NCBI GenBank assembly: GCA_025786725.1
Contig: JAHLTZ010000068.1
Location: forward strand, 1 to 63,378
DNA length: 63,378 nucleotides
Reading direction: 5' to 3'
Origin: Syncephalis fuscata
Lineage: Eukaryota; Zoopagomycota; Zoopagomycetes; Zoopagales; Piptocephalidaceae
A program made the translations under genes and the position numbers. Position 1 is the first letter of the stretch, and each line of letters begins with the position of its first letter. The notes under the pieces were generated by a model that was not told where the DNA came from, did not search any database, and saw only the letters and a program-made list of their open reading frames with translations. Shown piece by piece: positions 24,201 through 37,936 of this stretch.

Positions 24201-27200
24201 GTGCAGCCATCACTGCAATAGCCGTTGCTGCAGTACCACGTTGAATTTCGAGTATGCGCGTGTAGTACACTCATATTTGATGGTTTGTCGTGGCACGTAG
24301 GCATCATTATCTATTGGCAGCACATAAGGCATTTCATGTTGAGCAAAGTGGATTTTGTCGGTCATAGTGATGGTGCGTGCGCGCGTGACCGCTTTCATGT
24401 TATTGGTTTAAGCAATGCAATGTCCATTTGCTTGCAGCAATACAACAACACCATGTCAATATCCCATTTACTATCGATATGTGATTAGTATTTTGTTGCA
24501 CTGCACTGCGCTGCATTACTGAACAACAACTTGACTGCATAGCGCACGCGCCACATGCTCATATCTATTCTTTGTAGCACTGTATATGTGTGTGTGAAAG
24601 AGAGAGTGTGTGTGTTTATGAGCTATTATTACTTTTTATTATGGCTTTGCTTTTACAGAATAGTCAACGCATTTTTCGTTTATTCTTTCGTTCTTTCATT
24701 TGATGTAAGTGGTCGTTTGCTTGATCCAATCACCATTGAGCGCGTGCCAAATGTAGACCTTGACTTTTTGTGCTACCACGTTGTCATGGCTTTTGCCTTT
24801 GACGTGTATCGCCACCGTTTCTATCACCATTGTTACTATGGTCATCACCATTATCATCATCATCATCATCATCATCGTCACTATCATCCAATGGTATGTG
24901 TGGATGTGTGGATGTGTGCGTGTATTGTTTGGTCACTTTTACGGATTCATTTGCAGTGACTGCTCATGTACTTTATGAAGAGCAAAGAAAGAAAGGAGCG
25001 AGTGCAGCTAGTCAGTAGTGAATAGCGTGCTTATCCTGTAGCATTGATTTGCCGAGTAAATCTGCAATCATTTTGCAATATACTTCGGAAATAAGATTCG
25101 CTATAGACTTTTGACGAGTACAGGATATGATACAGCTACAGCTATGCAGCTCATTAAAAAATTCCCGTTACTTAGCTCTCTTCAATGTGCGTGTCATTAA
25201 CACCGAACTGGATCCGCAAAGTTCACGCGCGCACAACTGCACGTAAACCAATTATTGTGCACCGTGCAACGATGACCCTACACACACGCACACACTATGA
25301 TACTTGCTTTCTACAAATGATCTTATAAATCCTATTGATGTCAATGATATGGCGGGGTAGTGGATAATAATAGAAGTCGATCAATTTTCGCTTATCTATC
25401 TTTAATACCAACAACAACACACTGTAATGGGTATTATAGTCATTCATTTACTACAATCACATCTTCTACGCACTTTTCTTAATCCAAAATACGGTGGCAT
25501 TAGAATAGATTTCAATGCACACGCACACACCACCTGTTTAGCCTATCGATATTTCTTTTTTAGTACATGTACATCAATTTTATTCTATCATTATTATTCC
25601 ACAGCTCGCTGCAGCTTGCTTGCTTGCTACTCGTTCTTTTCTTTTCTGGCGGCTTTTCCTTCTCTGCATGCCAACCTCTCCATCTTGCATATCATTCCCC
25701 CTTTTTTTCAAATATTATTGGTAGTACATGACCGCGATAGCCGCGTGAGCTATTCTTTTAGGATTAGTAGAGTGTTGTTTTAGTGGCCGTTGTCTCCGTT
25801 GTGGACACACGCATGCTCGCGTGTTCATTGGCGCTTACCTGTCACAAATCACTTGCACGCGCTCTGTCTGCCTGTCTATCTTTACTATCTGACATCCCGT
25901 CTTCTTCCTTGGCTTCAGTGGTTGGTGTTTATCTCGCCTTGCGCCGTGCCATCCGGTTTGTGTTTTTTCACTGGCCACGTAATGGGCAACGCTCACCAAT
26001 GATATGGACATGGTGCCAGCCCACCACCACTACTTGCCTTTCACTCGTAGATAGTGATTGTACTAGCAGTGTGTGGGCGCCAGAATAGTTCTTATTCATT
26101 TCGAGTCCCCGGCGCATTGGTTGGTTGCTATTGTTCCATGGTCGGCCTTTTCTCTCTCTCTCTGCCTCTCTGCCTCTCTGCCTCTCCGTCTTCCAGCAGT
26201 AGATGAATAGACACGTTCATTAGCAATGTTGTGTATGGGTGGCTTGTATCTATCACTTGACTTTTTTTGATTCCCGTGCCCTTTCTAAAATTGCTGCCTT
26301 CTGCCTGTCTCGCTTCCCCTGGCTCGCCTTGCGCAAACCACCTTCATTCGCTCGTATCACGCGCTTCCCATCGACTATCTCTCTCTCCGTCTTTTCATTT
26401 CCTCTCTGTCTCTCTCTCCCATCCTGTGTCTCATCCTTCATCCATCGTCCAAAGGTGTATGGGTCAGTAAGTGTGGTTGGCTGTAAGCAGTAACTACTTA
26501 TTTATCACTGGGCAAAGCCCGTTGTTGATCTATAATATTTACCAGCCTCTCCACGCTCACTTTTCTTTATATATCCACGCTACTCGGCCCTTCTTTTACC
26601 ATTACCTTACTTTTTACTGTATCCCTCTTCAGTAACCTAATCATTTTATTACCATCATCATCATCATCAGCCATATAGATATATTTATATTTATATAGTC
26701 ACAGCACTATATATCTATGCTATTACTATTGGCACCTTCTCTGTTTCTCTTTTTTGGTTATTATTGATTGGAGCCCTTACTCTCTCCCTCTCCCTTTCTC
26801 TCTCTCTTTTGTGTGTCTGTTATCTATCCACTCCTTTATTATATAGCGTGTATACGCGTTCCATTTCCTTTTTTTCTTATTCTACTCAGTAGGTTCTCCT
26901 TTCTATCCTTTTGGATTATTTACTATTGTACTACTCTTTGTGCGTGCAACACTTCTATTCTTTACCTATTTTGTCGGCACCCGTTTTTTGAACGGTGCAC
27001 ACACACGTCTCTTTGTAGTCTGTCACTACGATTAGCACGTGCGTGTATTTGTGTGTGTATACTTATTAGTGATCATTCATAGACTTTAATACTATTACTG
27101 TCTAATAAGCTACTACTTCTCTACACATATAGATCAATTACTATTGATTTATCAATTTACTTCTCCTTTTCATCTATTCTGTTTATTGATATTGTGACTT

Positions 27201-28000
27201 TCGCATTTTGTTTTTTGTAGTTTGCTATTGTCGTCCACTTGTAAACCGCTTATACGGATATTCATACTACTATTGCCGCTATTCAACTGGCAATTGTACT
27301 TTTTATTAGTTGTATCTGGTAGGTACAAGCTAGCCCATTATTGATCAATAAGCGCTATTGAATGACATCTCACTGCTTGCTCCGAGTTGCTTAAATGACT
27401 GCGTATTTGTTTACATGATGTGCATGTAGATATAAAGAGCAGCAGGCACATGCATATGCGCCAATGTTTATTGTGGTATGCTTGGTCAAGGTGCTACAAC
27501 ATCTTACTTTTAAAGAGTATTGGATACAGCTATTGTTGTATTGTATCTATCGTTATTGCTGTATAGAACACCAATAGATTGCTGTGTAGAAGAAACGTTG
27601 ATTCGATGCAACATTTTTTGTTCACGTGGTCCATCAACGACCTCATTGAACATGGTCACATTGAGATGGTCACATTGTGGATACATCGTGACTATTAGTA
27701 TAACATTAGTAGTATTTTGTTATTACAATTGCTATTTCTATTGCTTTATGACGATAATGGTAGATAAATGACACAATACGTACCTTACTTTTGATCCTTT
27801 ATCAATTCACCTGCAGTATTTGACTACTGTAATCGGTGCTTGTTTTTACCCCTTTTAATTGTTATTTGTGATGCTATAACGATTGATGTGGATGCATGTT
27901 AGATTTGTTTAACCAAAGCAAATTGCCTATTTTATTCTAGCCTTTTACTAATACGACGTTATTACGTTAACTTGTTGCTTACTACTAGTTTTACCCTGTC
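21290..28000 (+). promoter_or_regulatory. Long pyrimidine-rich upstream region / leader of the APSES gene
   Basis: About 6.7 kb without a supported gene before the APSES start codon. The + strand is strikingly C/T-rich, with many CTCTCT, TTTCTT and CCTTCC tracts (for example 23195-23220, 26150-26190, 26380-26430, 26780-26820). ORFs here are mostly Ser/Leu/Phe-rich translations of these tracts and have no domains. Known APSES regulators such as StuA and Efg1 have very long promoters and 5' UTRs with upstream ORFs. A similar arrangement is inferred here from position and strand bias. No single regulatory site can be assigned. Confidence 0.45.
24856..24880. repeat. (ATC)n microsatellite
   Basis: Seven or so tandem ATC triplets. 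They make a His- or Ser-rich ORF in each frame, which is not a gene. Confidence 0.8.
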
Positions 28001-30487
28001 ATGTCCAGCAGCCTATTGATTGCCAACCAAGCATCAGATTTCGCCGCTATTGGACATCCTTCGCCAGATAACTTTGATATTCTTTCCCCTTTTACCGAAA
28101 CCGATTGTGTTGCTGCTGCCGCTGCTGCTGTCGTCGCTGCTGCCGCCGTTCTCAATAACAACACCGTGAACAACACCCACAACACTATTATCAATCACAG
28201 CAACCTCGCGTCGCCCCCTGCTGACAACATCTTTGAATCTATTCACCATCCAGCTGCCGTTGACTTTCTACAAATGCCAGTTTATCCCGACGCCTTTACT
28301 CTACAGCAGAACATGATGTCGAGTGGCTATAGTGGCGCTGATAACACATCTACAACGACATCCAGCCCCGCCGGTCTATCGTCTATGTCCGCGCCTAATC
28401 CACTACTTGGTCTGGGCACAGCAGATGCTGCTGCCGCCGCCGCCGCCGCCGCTCGTTATGGCCATCAAACGACCTCGTATGCTAACGCAACTGGCTACCA
28501 AGCTACATCGGCCGGTTCACCACAGCATCCATTGACATTGCACCCACCCATTCAGCCTGGCTCAGCTGGCGGTATGTCGTATAACTTTGGTTCATCGGCT
28601 GCCGCTGCTGCTGCCGTTAATGCCATCACAGCAACGGCCGCTGGTCTTTCATCGACCATTGCCGCTGCTGGATCAAACTACTTCAACGGCTGGCCCCTTC
28701 ACTGGCCGGCTAATGGTGCCGGTGTCACTACTGCCACCGGTCCTATGAGCGGTGGTAATGGCGGCCATTTGATGGGTTTTATGCCAACGGCTTCACCTGG
28801 ATGGACCGCAACTGGCACACAGCGTCCACGTTTGACAACGACACTTTGGGAGGATGAAGGTACCATCTGCTATCAAGTCGATGCAGAGTCGGTATGCGTG
28901 GCCCGCCGTCAAGACAACAACATGGTCAACGGAACAAAGTTGCTTAACGTTGTTGGCATGACTCGTGGTAAACGTGATGGTATTTTGAAGAACGAAAAGC
29001 AACGCGTGGTCGTCAAAGTCGGTGCTATGCATCTCAAGGGCGTTTGGATTCCATTTGAGCGCGCTAAGGCTCTTGCTGAACAGCATGGCATTAGCGAAAA
29101 GTTATATCCACTATTTGCTGAAGATCCAAATCCACATCTATTGCAACATCCACCTACTGCAGCCACTAGCGCTACCGGTGTAGCAACACGCATGCGTGCT
29201 AACACTACTGGCAGCAGCCTTGGCCACGAATCAATGCAGGCTATGGCCGGTTACGATCTATCAATGCTAAATGGTGGTGGCTCGTTGCGTCGTCCTAATG
29301 GCCAAACTGCGTCATTCACGCATGGCTACTCGCAAAGTACCGGTACACTTTCGCCTGATGGTTTAACTGCGCTCGATACATCGCTAATGTACTCACGACC
29401 AACTGGATCAGCAATGGTAACAGGCATTGCCCGCCGCAATACGATCAGCTCATCGTACGGTTGCTATTCGGCCGATGCTGCCACTGCTGCTGATATGATG
29501 ACTACCACCGCCATTAACGGTGGCGTTACTACAGTTACTGGTGCTGGTGGCTCTCATGCCGCATGGAGTCCATTAACACCATCGATGGATGCTCGTCCCT
29601 ACTATGGTGATGCAACGACTGCTGCTGCTGCTGCCGCTGCTGCTGCCGTAGCAGCCAGTGGTGGCAATCCGTACACTAGCCCTGCTTCGATACACTATCG
29701 TGATCAGCAACCAAATTCGCCTTCAGCCATTGTCTACTCAAATAACAAGAAGCGTGGCAGCGACTATTTGACAGCAGGTAGCCAGTTCAGCAATGCACAC
29801 ACAGCCGGCATTGATGCTTCCGAGTTCTGCGGCTATGATGCCACAACAGCCGCCGCCGCTGCTGCTCTTCACATCTCACCGCGTATCGGCAATGCTACAC
29901 TTATGGGCACGCCAACGACCTATGGCACCTACTCCGGCATGCCTCTTTCTCCAGCTACATCGCCTTCATCGGCTACCTTTGACGGCCAGTCGATGGAACG
30001 TACCTACTCTGAAGTAGAGGATCGCCCAGCTCGTAAGCGTAGCCGGGTCAGTGTAACTGATGCATCCCAGCAGCCACCAACACCTACATCAAACAACGAC
30101 TCGATTGGCTCTGTTCGCAATCGTTCGCAATCGCACACGCTCAAGTCGCTAACGGCCTCGGGCATTGACACATCCATTGTCAACGATGACGGCTACGGCG
30201 AGAGCTTTGGTCTACCCGGACTCGACACAACTGGTCAGCGCACCATTGGCTTCTCCACTGGTGACTGCCCATCGCAGTCATCCGCGGCAGCTGGTGCACG
30301 CGATGGTCGTCGCGATACCAACAATGACTACCCATTGGCATCGCTATTCCAAAGTGGCAGCGGCAGCAACAACGCCGGCCACGGAACGACCTCACGTCAA
30401 GCTACGGCCGCCACTACTGGTGCATCGCTCCTTACGGAGGAAGCGGCCAACGTAGCTGCAGCCACCGCTGCCAACAGTGCCTGGTAA
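28001..30487 (+). CDS. APSES-domain transcription factor (StuA/Efg1 type)
   Basis: A single uninterrupted exon of 828 codons. The DNA-binding APSES domain lies at about residues 265-375. It starts [20 protein letters not shown], includes [19 protein letters not shown] and [13 protein letters not shown], and ends [20 protein letters not shown]. This matches the StuA, Phd1/Sok2 and Efg1 subgroup, nuclear regulators of morphogenesis and sporulation in fungi. A basic cluster ARKRSRV near residue 675 is a likely nuclear localisation signal, followed by Pro/Ser-rich sequence. Poly-Ala tracts (up to about ten residues) occur in at least six places on both sides of the domain. Codon use is more GC-rich than the surroundings. 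The start is chosen because [10 protein letters not shown] opens the frame directly after a pyrimidine-rich leader. Confidence 0.93.
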   Translation: MSSSLLIANQASDFAAIGHPSPDNFDILSPFTETDCVAAAAAAVVAAAAVLNNNTVNNTHNTIINHSNLASPPADNIFESIHHPAAVDFLQMPVYPDAFTLQQNMMSSGYSGADNTSTTTSSPAGLSSMSAPNPLLGLGTADAAAAAAAAARYGHQTTSYANATGYQATSAGSPQHPLTLHPPIQPGSAGGMSYNFGSSAAAAAAVNAITATAAGLSSTIAAAGSNYFNGWPLHWPANGAGVTTATGPMSGGNGGHLMGFMPTASPGWTATGTQRPRLTTTLWEDEGTICYQVDAESVCVARRQDNNMVNGTKLLNVVGMTRGKRDGILKNEKQRVVVKVGAMHLKGVWIPFERAKALAEQHGISEKLYPLFAEDPNPHLLQHPPTAATSATGVATRMRANTTGSSLGHESMQAMAGYDLSMLNGGGSLRRPNGQTASFTHGYSQSTGTLSPDGLTALDTSLMYSRPTGSAMVTGIARRNTISSSYGCYSADAATAADMMTTTAINGGVTTVTGAGGSHAAWSPLTPSMDARPYYGDATTAAAAAAAAAVAASGGNPYTSPASIHYRDQQPNSPSAIVYSNNKKRGSDYLTAGSQFSNAHTAGIDASEFCGYDATTAAAAAALHISPRIGNATLMGTPTTYGTYSGMPLSPATSPSSATFDGQSMERTYSEVEDRPARKRSRVSVTDASQQPPTPTSNNDSIGSVRNRSQSHTLKSLTASGIDTSIVNDDGYGESFGLPGLDTTGQRTIGFSTGDCPSQSSAAAGARDGRRDTNNDYPLASLFQSGSGSNNAGHGTTSRQATAATTGASLLTEEAANVAAATAANSAW

Positions 30488-31269
30488 TGAATCGACTAGT
30501 AATCAAGTATAGCCTTTAGCTGTTTACTTTCTCTTTTCTTATTCCCGCCATCATGGGATGTGTACGAGTTTTTAGTATATATATATCCTATATATATAGA
30601 CCTTTTCTCTTTTTAGCCTAGGATTTGGTTTTTGTTGTTTCAATATGCGTTATTGGTGCAATTCGCGCGTTGGTGATTCTTTTTTATTCTTCTTTCATGT
30701 GCTGCTGTCTTGCTGGCACATGACATATGCTCCACTTGGTTTATTTGTTCTCTCTAACATTTCACTCTTTATTACCAAACAGCTTTATATTCTTGTTATT
30801 AGCTGACTTGCGTATAAAGATATTCATTTGATTCTTTCCTTTTCTTTCTCTCACTCTCACTCTAGTCGATTAGAGCGATGTTACGCATAGCGTAAACAAT
30901 ACTACAAGCATTCCAAGTACTATTTCATTCTTTTCGTATATTGTCATTACAATTGTTTCACTCTATCTTTCCTTTTCTCGAATATCTATTTCGCCGTCCC
31001 TTTCTCTCTCCCTACTGCCGCTTAAGCAAAAAATACTTGTTATGATGTATTCATAACCTTTGGTGTAGTGGCCATTAACAAAAATGAATTGTAAGCAAAG
31101 AAACGATAATACGATGTCGTTCTCGCGCGCTTCTCTTTCTAACTTATATAACTGTCTATTACAATGTTTAAATGTTTTATAACTACCCAATGATATACTG
31201 TAATCAAAGATAAATATTGTTTATTATTGTTTAATAAACTTAAGGTATGCTGTAATAATTAAATAAGAT
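30488..31269 (+). other. 3' region of the APSES gene
   Basis: About 780 bp. The pyrimidine-rich character of the + strand persists to about 31020, then the sequence turns AT-rich, so the APSES transcript may have a long 3' UTR. No gene is visible. Confidence 0.35.
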
Positions 31270-32125
31270 GGTTTTTTGTAAACATTAAACTATTTATTAT
31301 CATTTGGGGTCAAATGACTATTTTTTAGTAAGATTTGCGCAATTGAACTACACACTCAATCTATTGAACATGATGGTGGGTGGTGAGTGACATCAATCAT
31401 CAAATACTCATCGTAGATTCGTTATCCAGTACGCATATATCCAGTATGCGCGTGTATGCTCTATTCACCTGTATAGTTAACAATGTACGTCTATACTATT
31501 ATATATTATTTTATTTTATACTGAATGCATTATATTGCTATAGGTTTCAATTACATATAGCTTGCTAAATGAATAAGGTCAATAAGTCAGATTTATTAAT
31601 AATAGTTTTAAAACCAAAAAAAAACTACAATAGCTAGCATGTATTTACTAGATAATAAAATGATATGCAATATGAACAATATACAATATTAAGCGACGAT
31701 TAGCAGTGCTGAAGCTAAAGAGCATATATACATGATCAATGAGCGGAATTAGTCGACATTTATTAATAATAGTGCTAGGACAAAAATAAAAATAGTCTTG
31801 AATAGAGAAAGACTACGAGAGTATAGAATGATATATAAAATGATGAATATACAATGAGAAAGCATATAAAGCTATGGTAAAGTTACAGCGTGTATAAACA
31901 GTAATAAACTAAGTATATTGCCGCATATAAACAATAGAATGTGTCTAATATAACATAGAATGATATAAGTAAATGGTGGATATATGCATATTGAATAATA
32001 AATCTACAATAATGAGTGTTTGATGATTGATGTCACTCACCACCCATCATCATGTTCAATAGGTTGGATGTTATTAAATATTAGTCATTTAACCACCAAA
32101 TTACATTAAATAGTTTAATAAATTG
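31270..32125. mobile_element. TIR element, family 'A' copy 2 (both ends present)
   Basis: Left arm about 31280-31440 (TTTGGGGTCAAATGAC … CAATCTATTGAACATGATGG … GAGTGACATCAATCATC) and right arm about 31975-32120 in inverse orientation (GATGTCACTCACCACCCATC … ATTAGTCATTT). Arms of about 150 bp match with few changes. The interior of about 550 bp has no ORF with transposase character and matches the element at 56.2-56.7 kb. This is the cleanest complete copy of the shorter form. Confidence 0.8.
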
Positions 32126-34029
32126 TTAAGTACCAGTGTATTGAAGTAATACAAATAAGTCATTGATGTTATTGTTAAAATGAGTAGTGTGGCTGTAGTT
32201 GTATCAAATGTAACCAATTATGACATATTATTATTTGTAAAAAAGAAAGCTGCTTTTATTTAATTGATGAGAAATAGTATATATAAATATTATAATACAA
32301 ATCAAATAGCTAAATGACTTATTAAGGCTGTATCCTTATTGGGCATAATTGTTTCTCGAGTATATACCTACTTGGATTTATATTAGTAAAACTATACGTG
32401 CGAATTAACTATGGCAATGATGCTTGTTGCATAATTGCATTAAATAAAGAATTTGGAACAGTTATCATGCATAATTATAAAGCAGCAATTGTTGAGTAAT
32501 ATTAGTCGTAAAATATTGCTAACGAATAACGTCTTCATAATTATGCAGAGTTGACTGTTATCGCTGCTACTCTCATAACTGTATTACCATAGAAGCAAAT
32601 GTTTACGCTTTTGATAAACAATCCTTAACACTCCTATACAGCATGACAGCATCAGCGGCTGTCTAAACAACATAAAATTTGCGCCACCAAAATATTAAAT
32701 ACCAAAACCAAAAATTAGCGTTAAGCTGCAGCCTAAGCAATATCTTCGAACACAAACCTATGTTGTCTCAACAACCAAAGAAATTATACTAATGTAACCA
32801 TCACAAGCAAGCACATAGTAAACACCCATATTCACTAAACAGTATAGCCAATTAGCCATGTGATATTGAAACACCTTATGTAGCATATTGGAATTATGCC
32901 ACAATATTATATAGTTTTAGCCGACTATACGTCTAGGATGCCGTCAATCCACATAGCCAAAAGGCACAACAGCATTGCACCACACATATTCGTTTACTTA
33001 ACTTAGGTATGTAAACAATAATTAGCAGCGGTCTTGTGATTATTAAAGTCTAATAAGTGGAAAGTGTATTGAGCAATAGATAATGGCAAGAGAAGATAAA
33101 AACGTAATGCTTGGTTCGGGGATAAGTAGTAAAGTCAGCTTATGTGGGGAAACTGAAACTGGTGGGAGGCATTCGTGTTACACAGTTCAGCTGATTAAGC
33201 GTAGTGGATGGATACTGATATTTACGCATAGCAGTGGCAAAATCTAATTTATTTATGCTGTTTATAACTAACTGTACAAATAATATGATAATGCGCATAA
33301 GCTATATATCTATTTCTATATTTTCATAGTAATAAAATAAAATAAAATATTGCTTAACGGCAATTATAAAAGTACGTAATTGATAAAAACTCAGTCTAGC
33401 ACAAAATGAAACACTAATGGCCAAATTGGGCAGTTTCACTAGTATACCTGTGGTCGGTTAATAAAAGTTAAGCAATGTAGCTTCCAAATAGAAGCAAAGC
33501 CATTACTATGCCTAAAACAGCATTTTTGCGCTTTGTGGCAAAGCATTATGATTAGGATACATGTCGTTACATAGTTCCTTTGTTAATCTTTATTGGACAA
33601 GTCAAATATTTAAGTATCAAAAGCTTAAATCACATTAATATTCTAATAGTATATGCATAAAATAACATTGGCATTAAGTATTACACTAACTATTAAATAA
33701 TGCTCTGATAATAATCTATATTGTTTATTAGGCATCAAATAAGTCTTTCGTTTACAGCTATTTGTAGTAACAAATGCTAACACTACTTTTGGCTGGAGAA
33801 TGTGCTGGTAATGGGCGTTTGGGATAGTGCAAGAGCTGTGCTTACGGATTTTGGTGTAGCATAAACGACGTTATTTATGAAAAGATAAATATTGGTTTTA
33901 ATACACACATTTAGATATTAATAAACGGTTAGATGATAAAGATATTAGTGATTTATTTAGTTAATTGTCTTGTTTATTCATATTATTGTCATTACATTGG
34001 TATTTAATAATTTACTAACAATTATGAAC
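32126..34029. other. AT-rich intergenic between two TIR copies
   Basis: About 1.9 kb with no ORF above background, no tRNA-like structure and no strong repeat. I see nothing that can be annotated. Confidence 0.4.
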
Positions 34030-34200
34030 AAATTTACTGTGCTTTGGTGGCTAAATGACTAACATCTAATAACATCCAATCTATTGAACATGATGATGGG
34101 CGATAAATGACATCAGTCATCAAATATTCATTATTGTAGCTTTATTGTACAATATGCATATATACTCTATTATTTGTTTATCTGCTATGATTTATTTTAT
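34030..34200. mobile_element. Solo left end of TIR element family 'A'
   Basis: It contains the terminal motif TTTGGTGGCTAAATGAC, the ATCTATTGAACATGATGATGG block and the following GACATCAGTCATC block, in the left-arm orientation. No matching right arm is found downstream, so this is a truncated copy. Confidence 0.65.
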
Positions 34201-34818
34201 TTGGTTCAACTAACTTCAATATACGCTCTATATTACAACAATACATTTTAGCACCAGCTTTTTAAAAAAAATAACATTATAAAAGCACATCTCAATTTCA
34301 GCACAGTTTTAGGATTTTATGTTTAATGCGTAGTATGAAAGTAGTAACGCGTATAGTTATTTATGTATGTACAGCTGGCCATACGTATACACAACAACTG
34401 AATCACAAGTCGACCAACAAACAATGGTTAGTATTTGCTACGCGTTAATATACCGCTATATAGAGTATAAATAGCTGTGTATTATTTGTAACATGCTATT
34501 TAACAGTGATGTACCATTGCTTATTATCAGACAGTCCAGACAACAGCAATAAAGTATAACGCATTTATCAGCTACTACTAATTACATCATGCCAAATAGC
34601 TGAGTATGCTAAAATTTATATTAGCTTATTTTATAACATGCAATACACAGCTGGTGAATAGCAATAGCAATATATATATATATATATTCTGCAGGCCATG
34701 CCATCTCATTATATATATCAGTCACTTTATTTGCTAAACTATATATGTATCATTAAACGATAAAATAAACTAGTCAAATAATAAATAATAAATTGGATAG
34801 TTTATTTTATTAATAAAG
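34201..34818. other. Intergenic, 3' side of PPR gene
   Basis: AT-rich, with a short (TA)n run at about 34671-34687. A 32-codon signal-peptide-like ORF begins at 34337 but has no continuation I can support. Confidence 0.35.
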
Positions 34819-37800
34819 TTAATTAGCAAGCTGTAGTAAGCAGTTTGCCATTTTTAGTGCTTTTTGTGCATCAAGATGTTTATTTAACCGCTGCTGTTCA
34901 TTATAGCGTTCATCCATACTTGTATATCCGCTGATATTATTGACATATTCATCTTGTTCTTTAGCCAAAAGCGGTGATGTTGTACCGGTGGCGGTTGGGC
35001 CATATAAAGTAACGGCCATTTCTAAAGCAAGCTTGATTTCCATGGGCTGTGATGAATTGTTAAAAGACTGCTGTAATCTGGGAGTGACAAGAGATAAAAG
35101 ACGTGTGGCCAAATCAACACGTTCAGTTAATAAAGGTGGTATATAATAAGAACTGATAGCTGAATTGATATCATCATCATCATTGTTTGATTCTATATGA
35201 AATAAACCGCCACCAACAGAAAACAAATCTTTAAAGTACTTCAAATTTAAATGATCGATTGAAGGCGGATACGGCAGTAGTTTGGCAAGTAAAGCTTCTT
35301 CATCTACTTCATTCGCTTGTATATTTGTTTTTCGATACTGATCAAGTAGTTGTCGTCGAGTGTAGTTGTAACAAACATCGTCGGCTATTTGTGTTTCTAT
35401 AACCAAAGCAGCAAGCTGGACACCAGGTGTCACGCCATTATATTCATATAGCCGGAAATTGCGCGTTATTGCTCGTGCTAGCACTGCTTGTAAACTTTTT
35501 CTATTTGATTCATTAATAGCTTGTATTAAACGGTTATCACAGCTATTTAAATAACTACCAATATCATGATCCACCTTATTATCATGAGATGATATATCAA
35601 TAAAATCAGCACCTTGAATGGCCGCTATAGCAATTTGTCGCATCCAATGCAAATGCTGTGCAGTTACTCTGCCGCCTATATCATCTATTGTTGAATTTAA
35701 TGTAGCCGGCATATTCACTTGTCGCCATGATACACGCTGGCGTGAATTGCCAACTACATTTAATGGTAATAGAGCATATAAAGATCGTTGAACAATCGCC
35801 TTAAACATGCTTGCTGGCGGTGCCGGTTTACGAGGTACTACCCAGCGTTCACCTGGACTTAGTTTAGCCTTAAGTGCTGCTTCTTCTTCAGCCGTTAATG
35901 GTGCAGTTCATCAATAGCCCGGCCACCTCGTGCCAACAATGCCACAATTGACTGTGCGTTAATCATCATGCTACATTGAGGTGTAGCGCGTATTTCCGCC
36001 AGTGCCTCACATACAGCTGGCATATCGCCCATATCGGCCATAAGCGATAAATAAGCCCGTAATGTTGCTTCACGGAATGGACTGGTTTTCTGTCGTCGTC
36101 GGTTAAATATACGCTGTGCTAATTGCGCCAACAACCGGTCTTTACGCGCATAACGACAAGCGGCTTCAAGTATAACGTCATAACTTGGCTCAAATAAATC
36201 ATTAGTCATATATTCATTTTCTTGAGTTGTCTCTTGATGGATTTTGCTGCTGTTCTTGTTGCGACGATAGTTGTTAATTTGATGCTTTTGTAGTGTATTA
36301 TTACCATCCAGTACTTTGAAATAACCAACAGGTGCATCACGTCTAACACGTTTAAGAAATTGGACAGCATAATCGACACGGCCCCAATCGCAAATGGCCC
36401 GCGTCACATTGGTTAGACTATCACGCGATGGAACAATATCATCCATACGCATACGACACACGATTATCCATACAGCTGGGCCAAGATCGCCACGACGAGC
36501 CAGCATTTCCGCAATACGTCGATGAACCAGATCAGGCTGACGTGTACGAAACAAGTGCTGCATCTTTTCACTCGCTTGAATGCACATCAGTGCTGCCACA
36601 ATGTCACCAGAACGCGCGAACGCCCCAGCCAATTCGGCATACGAAACTTGCGTAGGTGATTGTAAACGACGACGCATGCGATTCGCTACAATACTACGCC
36701 GCTCATACGGATCTAATTGACTTTCAAATAGATTTGTAATAACCGACGATGGATGGGCAATGGCTGATGGACGTGTAGCTAGTCGTGCCGCTTGAGCTAC
36801 TGTTGAAAATGGCCCTTCAGCAAGAAATTCACTCATACCGGCTAGTAAATCAGATTTATTCTTTGGAATATCCGGTAACGATGCTGATGGCAATGGTGGT
36901 GGCGATGATGGCACAGGTAACTTATGACCACCCAAATCCATCCATTCAAACACATTTAATGCAGCTTGTGGATCACCACGTTCAGCCGCAGCCTTAATAA
37001 GCAGATTAAGCAGCGTTCTATGTAGTGACATACGTACTTCAGTCGGCGTCGATAAAAAAAGGGTCATGGCTTGTTCAAGATTGCACTCGGCCATTAGTCG
37101 ATACCATTCCGGCTGTACTGGTTCTGGTTTTATAGACTCGGTCGTACTGCTTATACCAATAGCATGGATTTGATTCGGCCGTTCCAAAGCTTCCAGTTGA
37201 TGCTGTACCTCAATCTCACGCTCAGCAAGTGCTCTTAGCATTGTACGGATTATCGATCGATTAGGCGACCACCCAGCCCGTGTTAAATCCCAATAAACTT
37301 CACTAAGCAACGAACAACTGGTGTACTATGATCGTGCAGCTCAGTAATTGCATCCATAACAATATTATACGTAAGCTGATTGCATAGTGGAAATAATGGA
37401 TGGCGTCGTGCCTGCTCCACCAATTCAGGCAGTATTTGAAGTTTGGTGGGTGGTTTAGGCAGTGGCAATGTTAATTGAATCGTCTTCATACGTTTATAAT
37501 GTCCAAGTACATCGGCTAATCGACCATGTATTTTCAGATTTGTTAAATAAATATTGTGTACTTTTGTTGGCACACTTCGTATTAACGCTGTTGATTGTTG
37601 ATTTATCGCTAACTCTTGTAAGTATTCACGTTCTTTATCCGTTAATTGTTCCCGCTGTTGTATAATAGTACTTGTATCCGTATTATCATTAAACGATACA
37701 TCGTCGTCTGCTTGTACTTTTTCTTTACTATACTTATCCTTAAATGTTGTTGCGATACTATTTGTTGTTGTTGTTGTTGTTAGATAACGCGACAAACTTT

Positions 37801-37936
37801 TGTATTGATAATTAAAAGAGTGCTCATTAGTATAAGCTACTAATGGCTGCCGTATAGATCTCACAACATAATATGAGCTTAGATAGTACTTTGTAGTCAA
37901 AGAAGATAGACTACGCCGTAAATGAAGAATCGACAT
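34819..37936 (-). CDS. Mitochondrial PPR-repeat protein, two apparent frame breaks
   Basis: Three overlapping frames form one protein of about 1,040 residues. Part 1 (37936-about 37300) begins MSILHLRRSLSSLTTKYYLS, a basic, Ser-rich mitochondrial presequence. It reaches a PPR helix A (LTYNIVMDAITELHDHS). Helix B (SEVYWDLTRAGWSPNRS) continues in the next frame (37310-35895), with further 35-residue-like helical pairs (PQAALNVFEWM, GDIVAALMCIQASEKM). Part 3 (about 35895-34819, LTAEEEAALKAKLSPGERWV…) follows in the third frame. Each join needs one extra base, near 37309 (TT on the coding strand) and near 35899-35907. PPR proteins bind organellar RNA for processing or translation. Continuity of the repeat pattern across both breaks argues that the protein is real and the breaks are recent or technical. 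Confidence 0.6.

Noticed and set aside
24555-25018. His-rich and Ser-rich ORFs on both strands
   Set aside because: They are translations of an (ATC)n microsatellite.
34337-34440. Short signal-peptide-like ORF (MKVVTRIVIYVCTAG…), considered as another micro-exon gene
   Set aside because: No TAG-NNN-GTAAGT sites or 80-bp units follow, and there is no alignment to the known family exon 1.
35880-35930. A 41-42 nt intron (GTGGCC…GAAG) bridging the second PPR break
   Set aside because: Shorter than every other intron here and with a poor donor, though phase would fit; kept only as a possibility.
37250-37400. A 53-nt intron (GTATAA…ACCAG) that would remove the PPR frame break
   Set aside because: It would delete LTYNIVMDAITELHDHS, which fits PPR helix A and continues logically into the next frame; a missing base is more likely.
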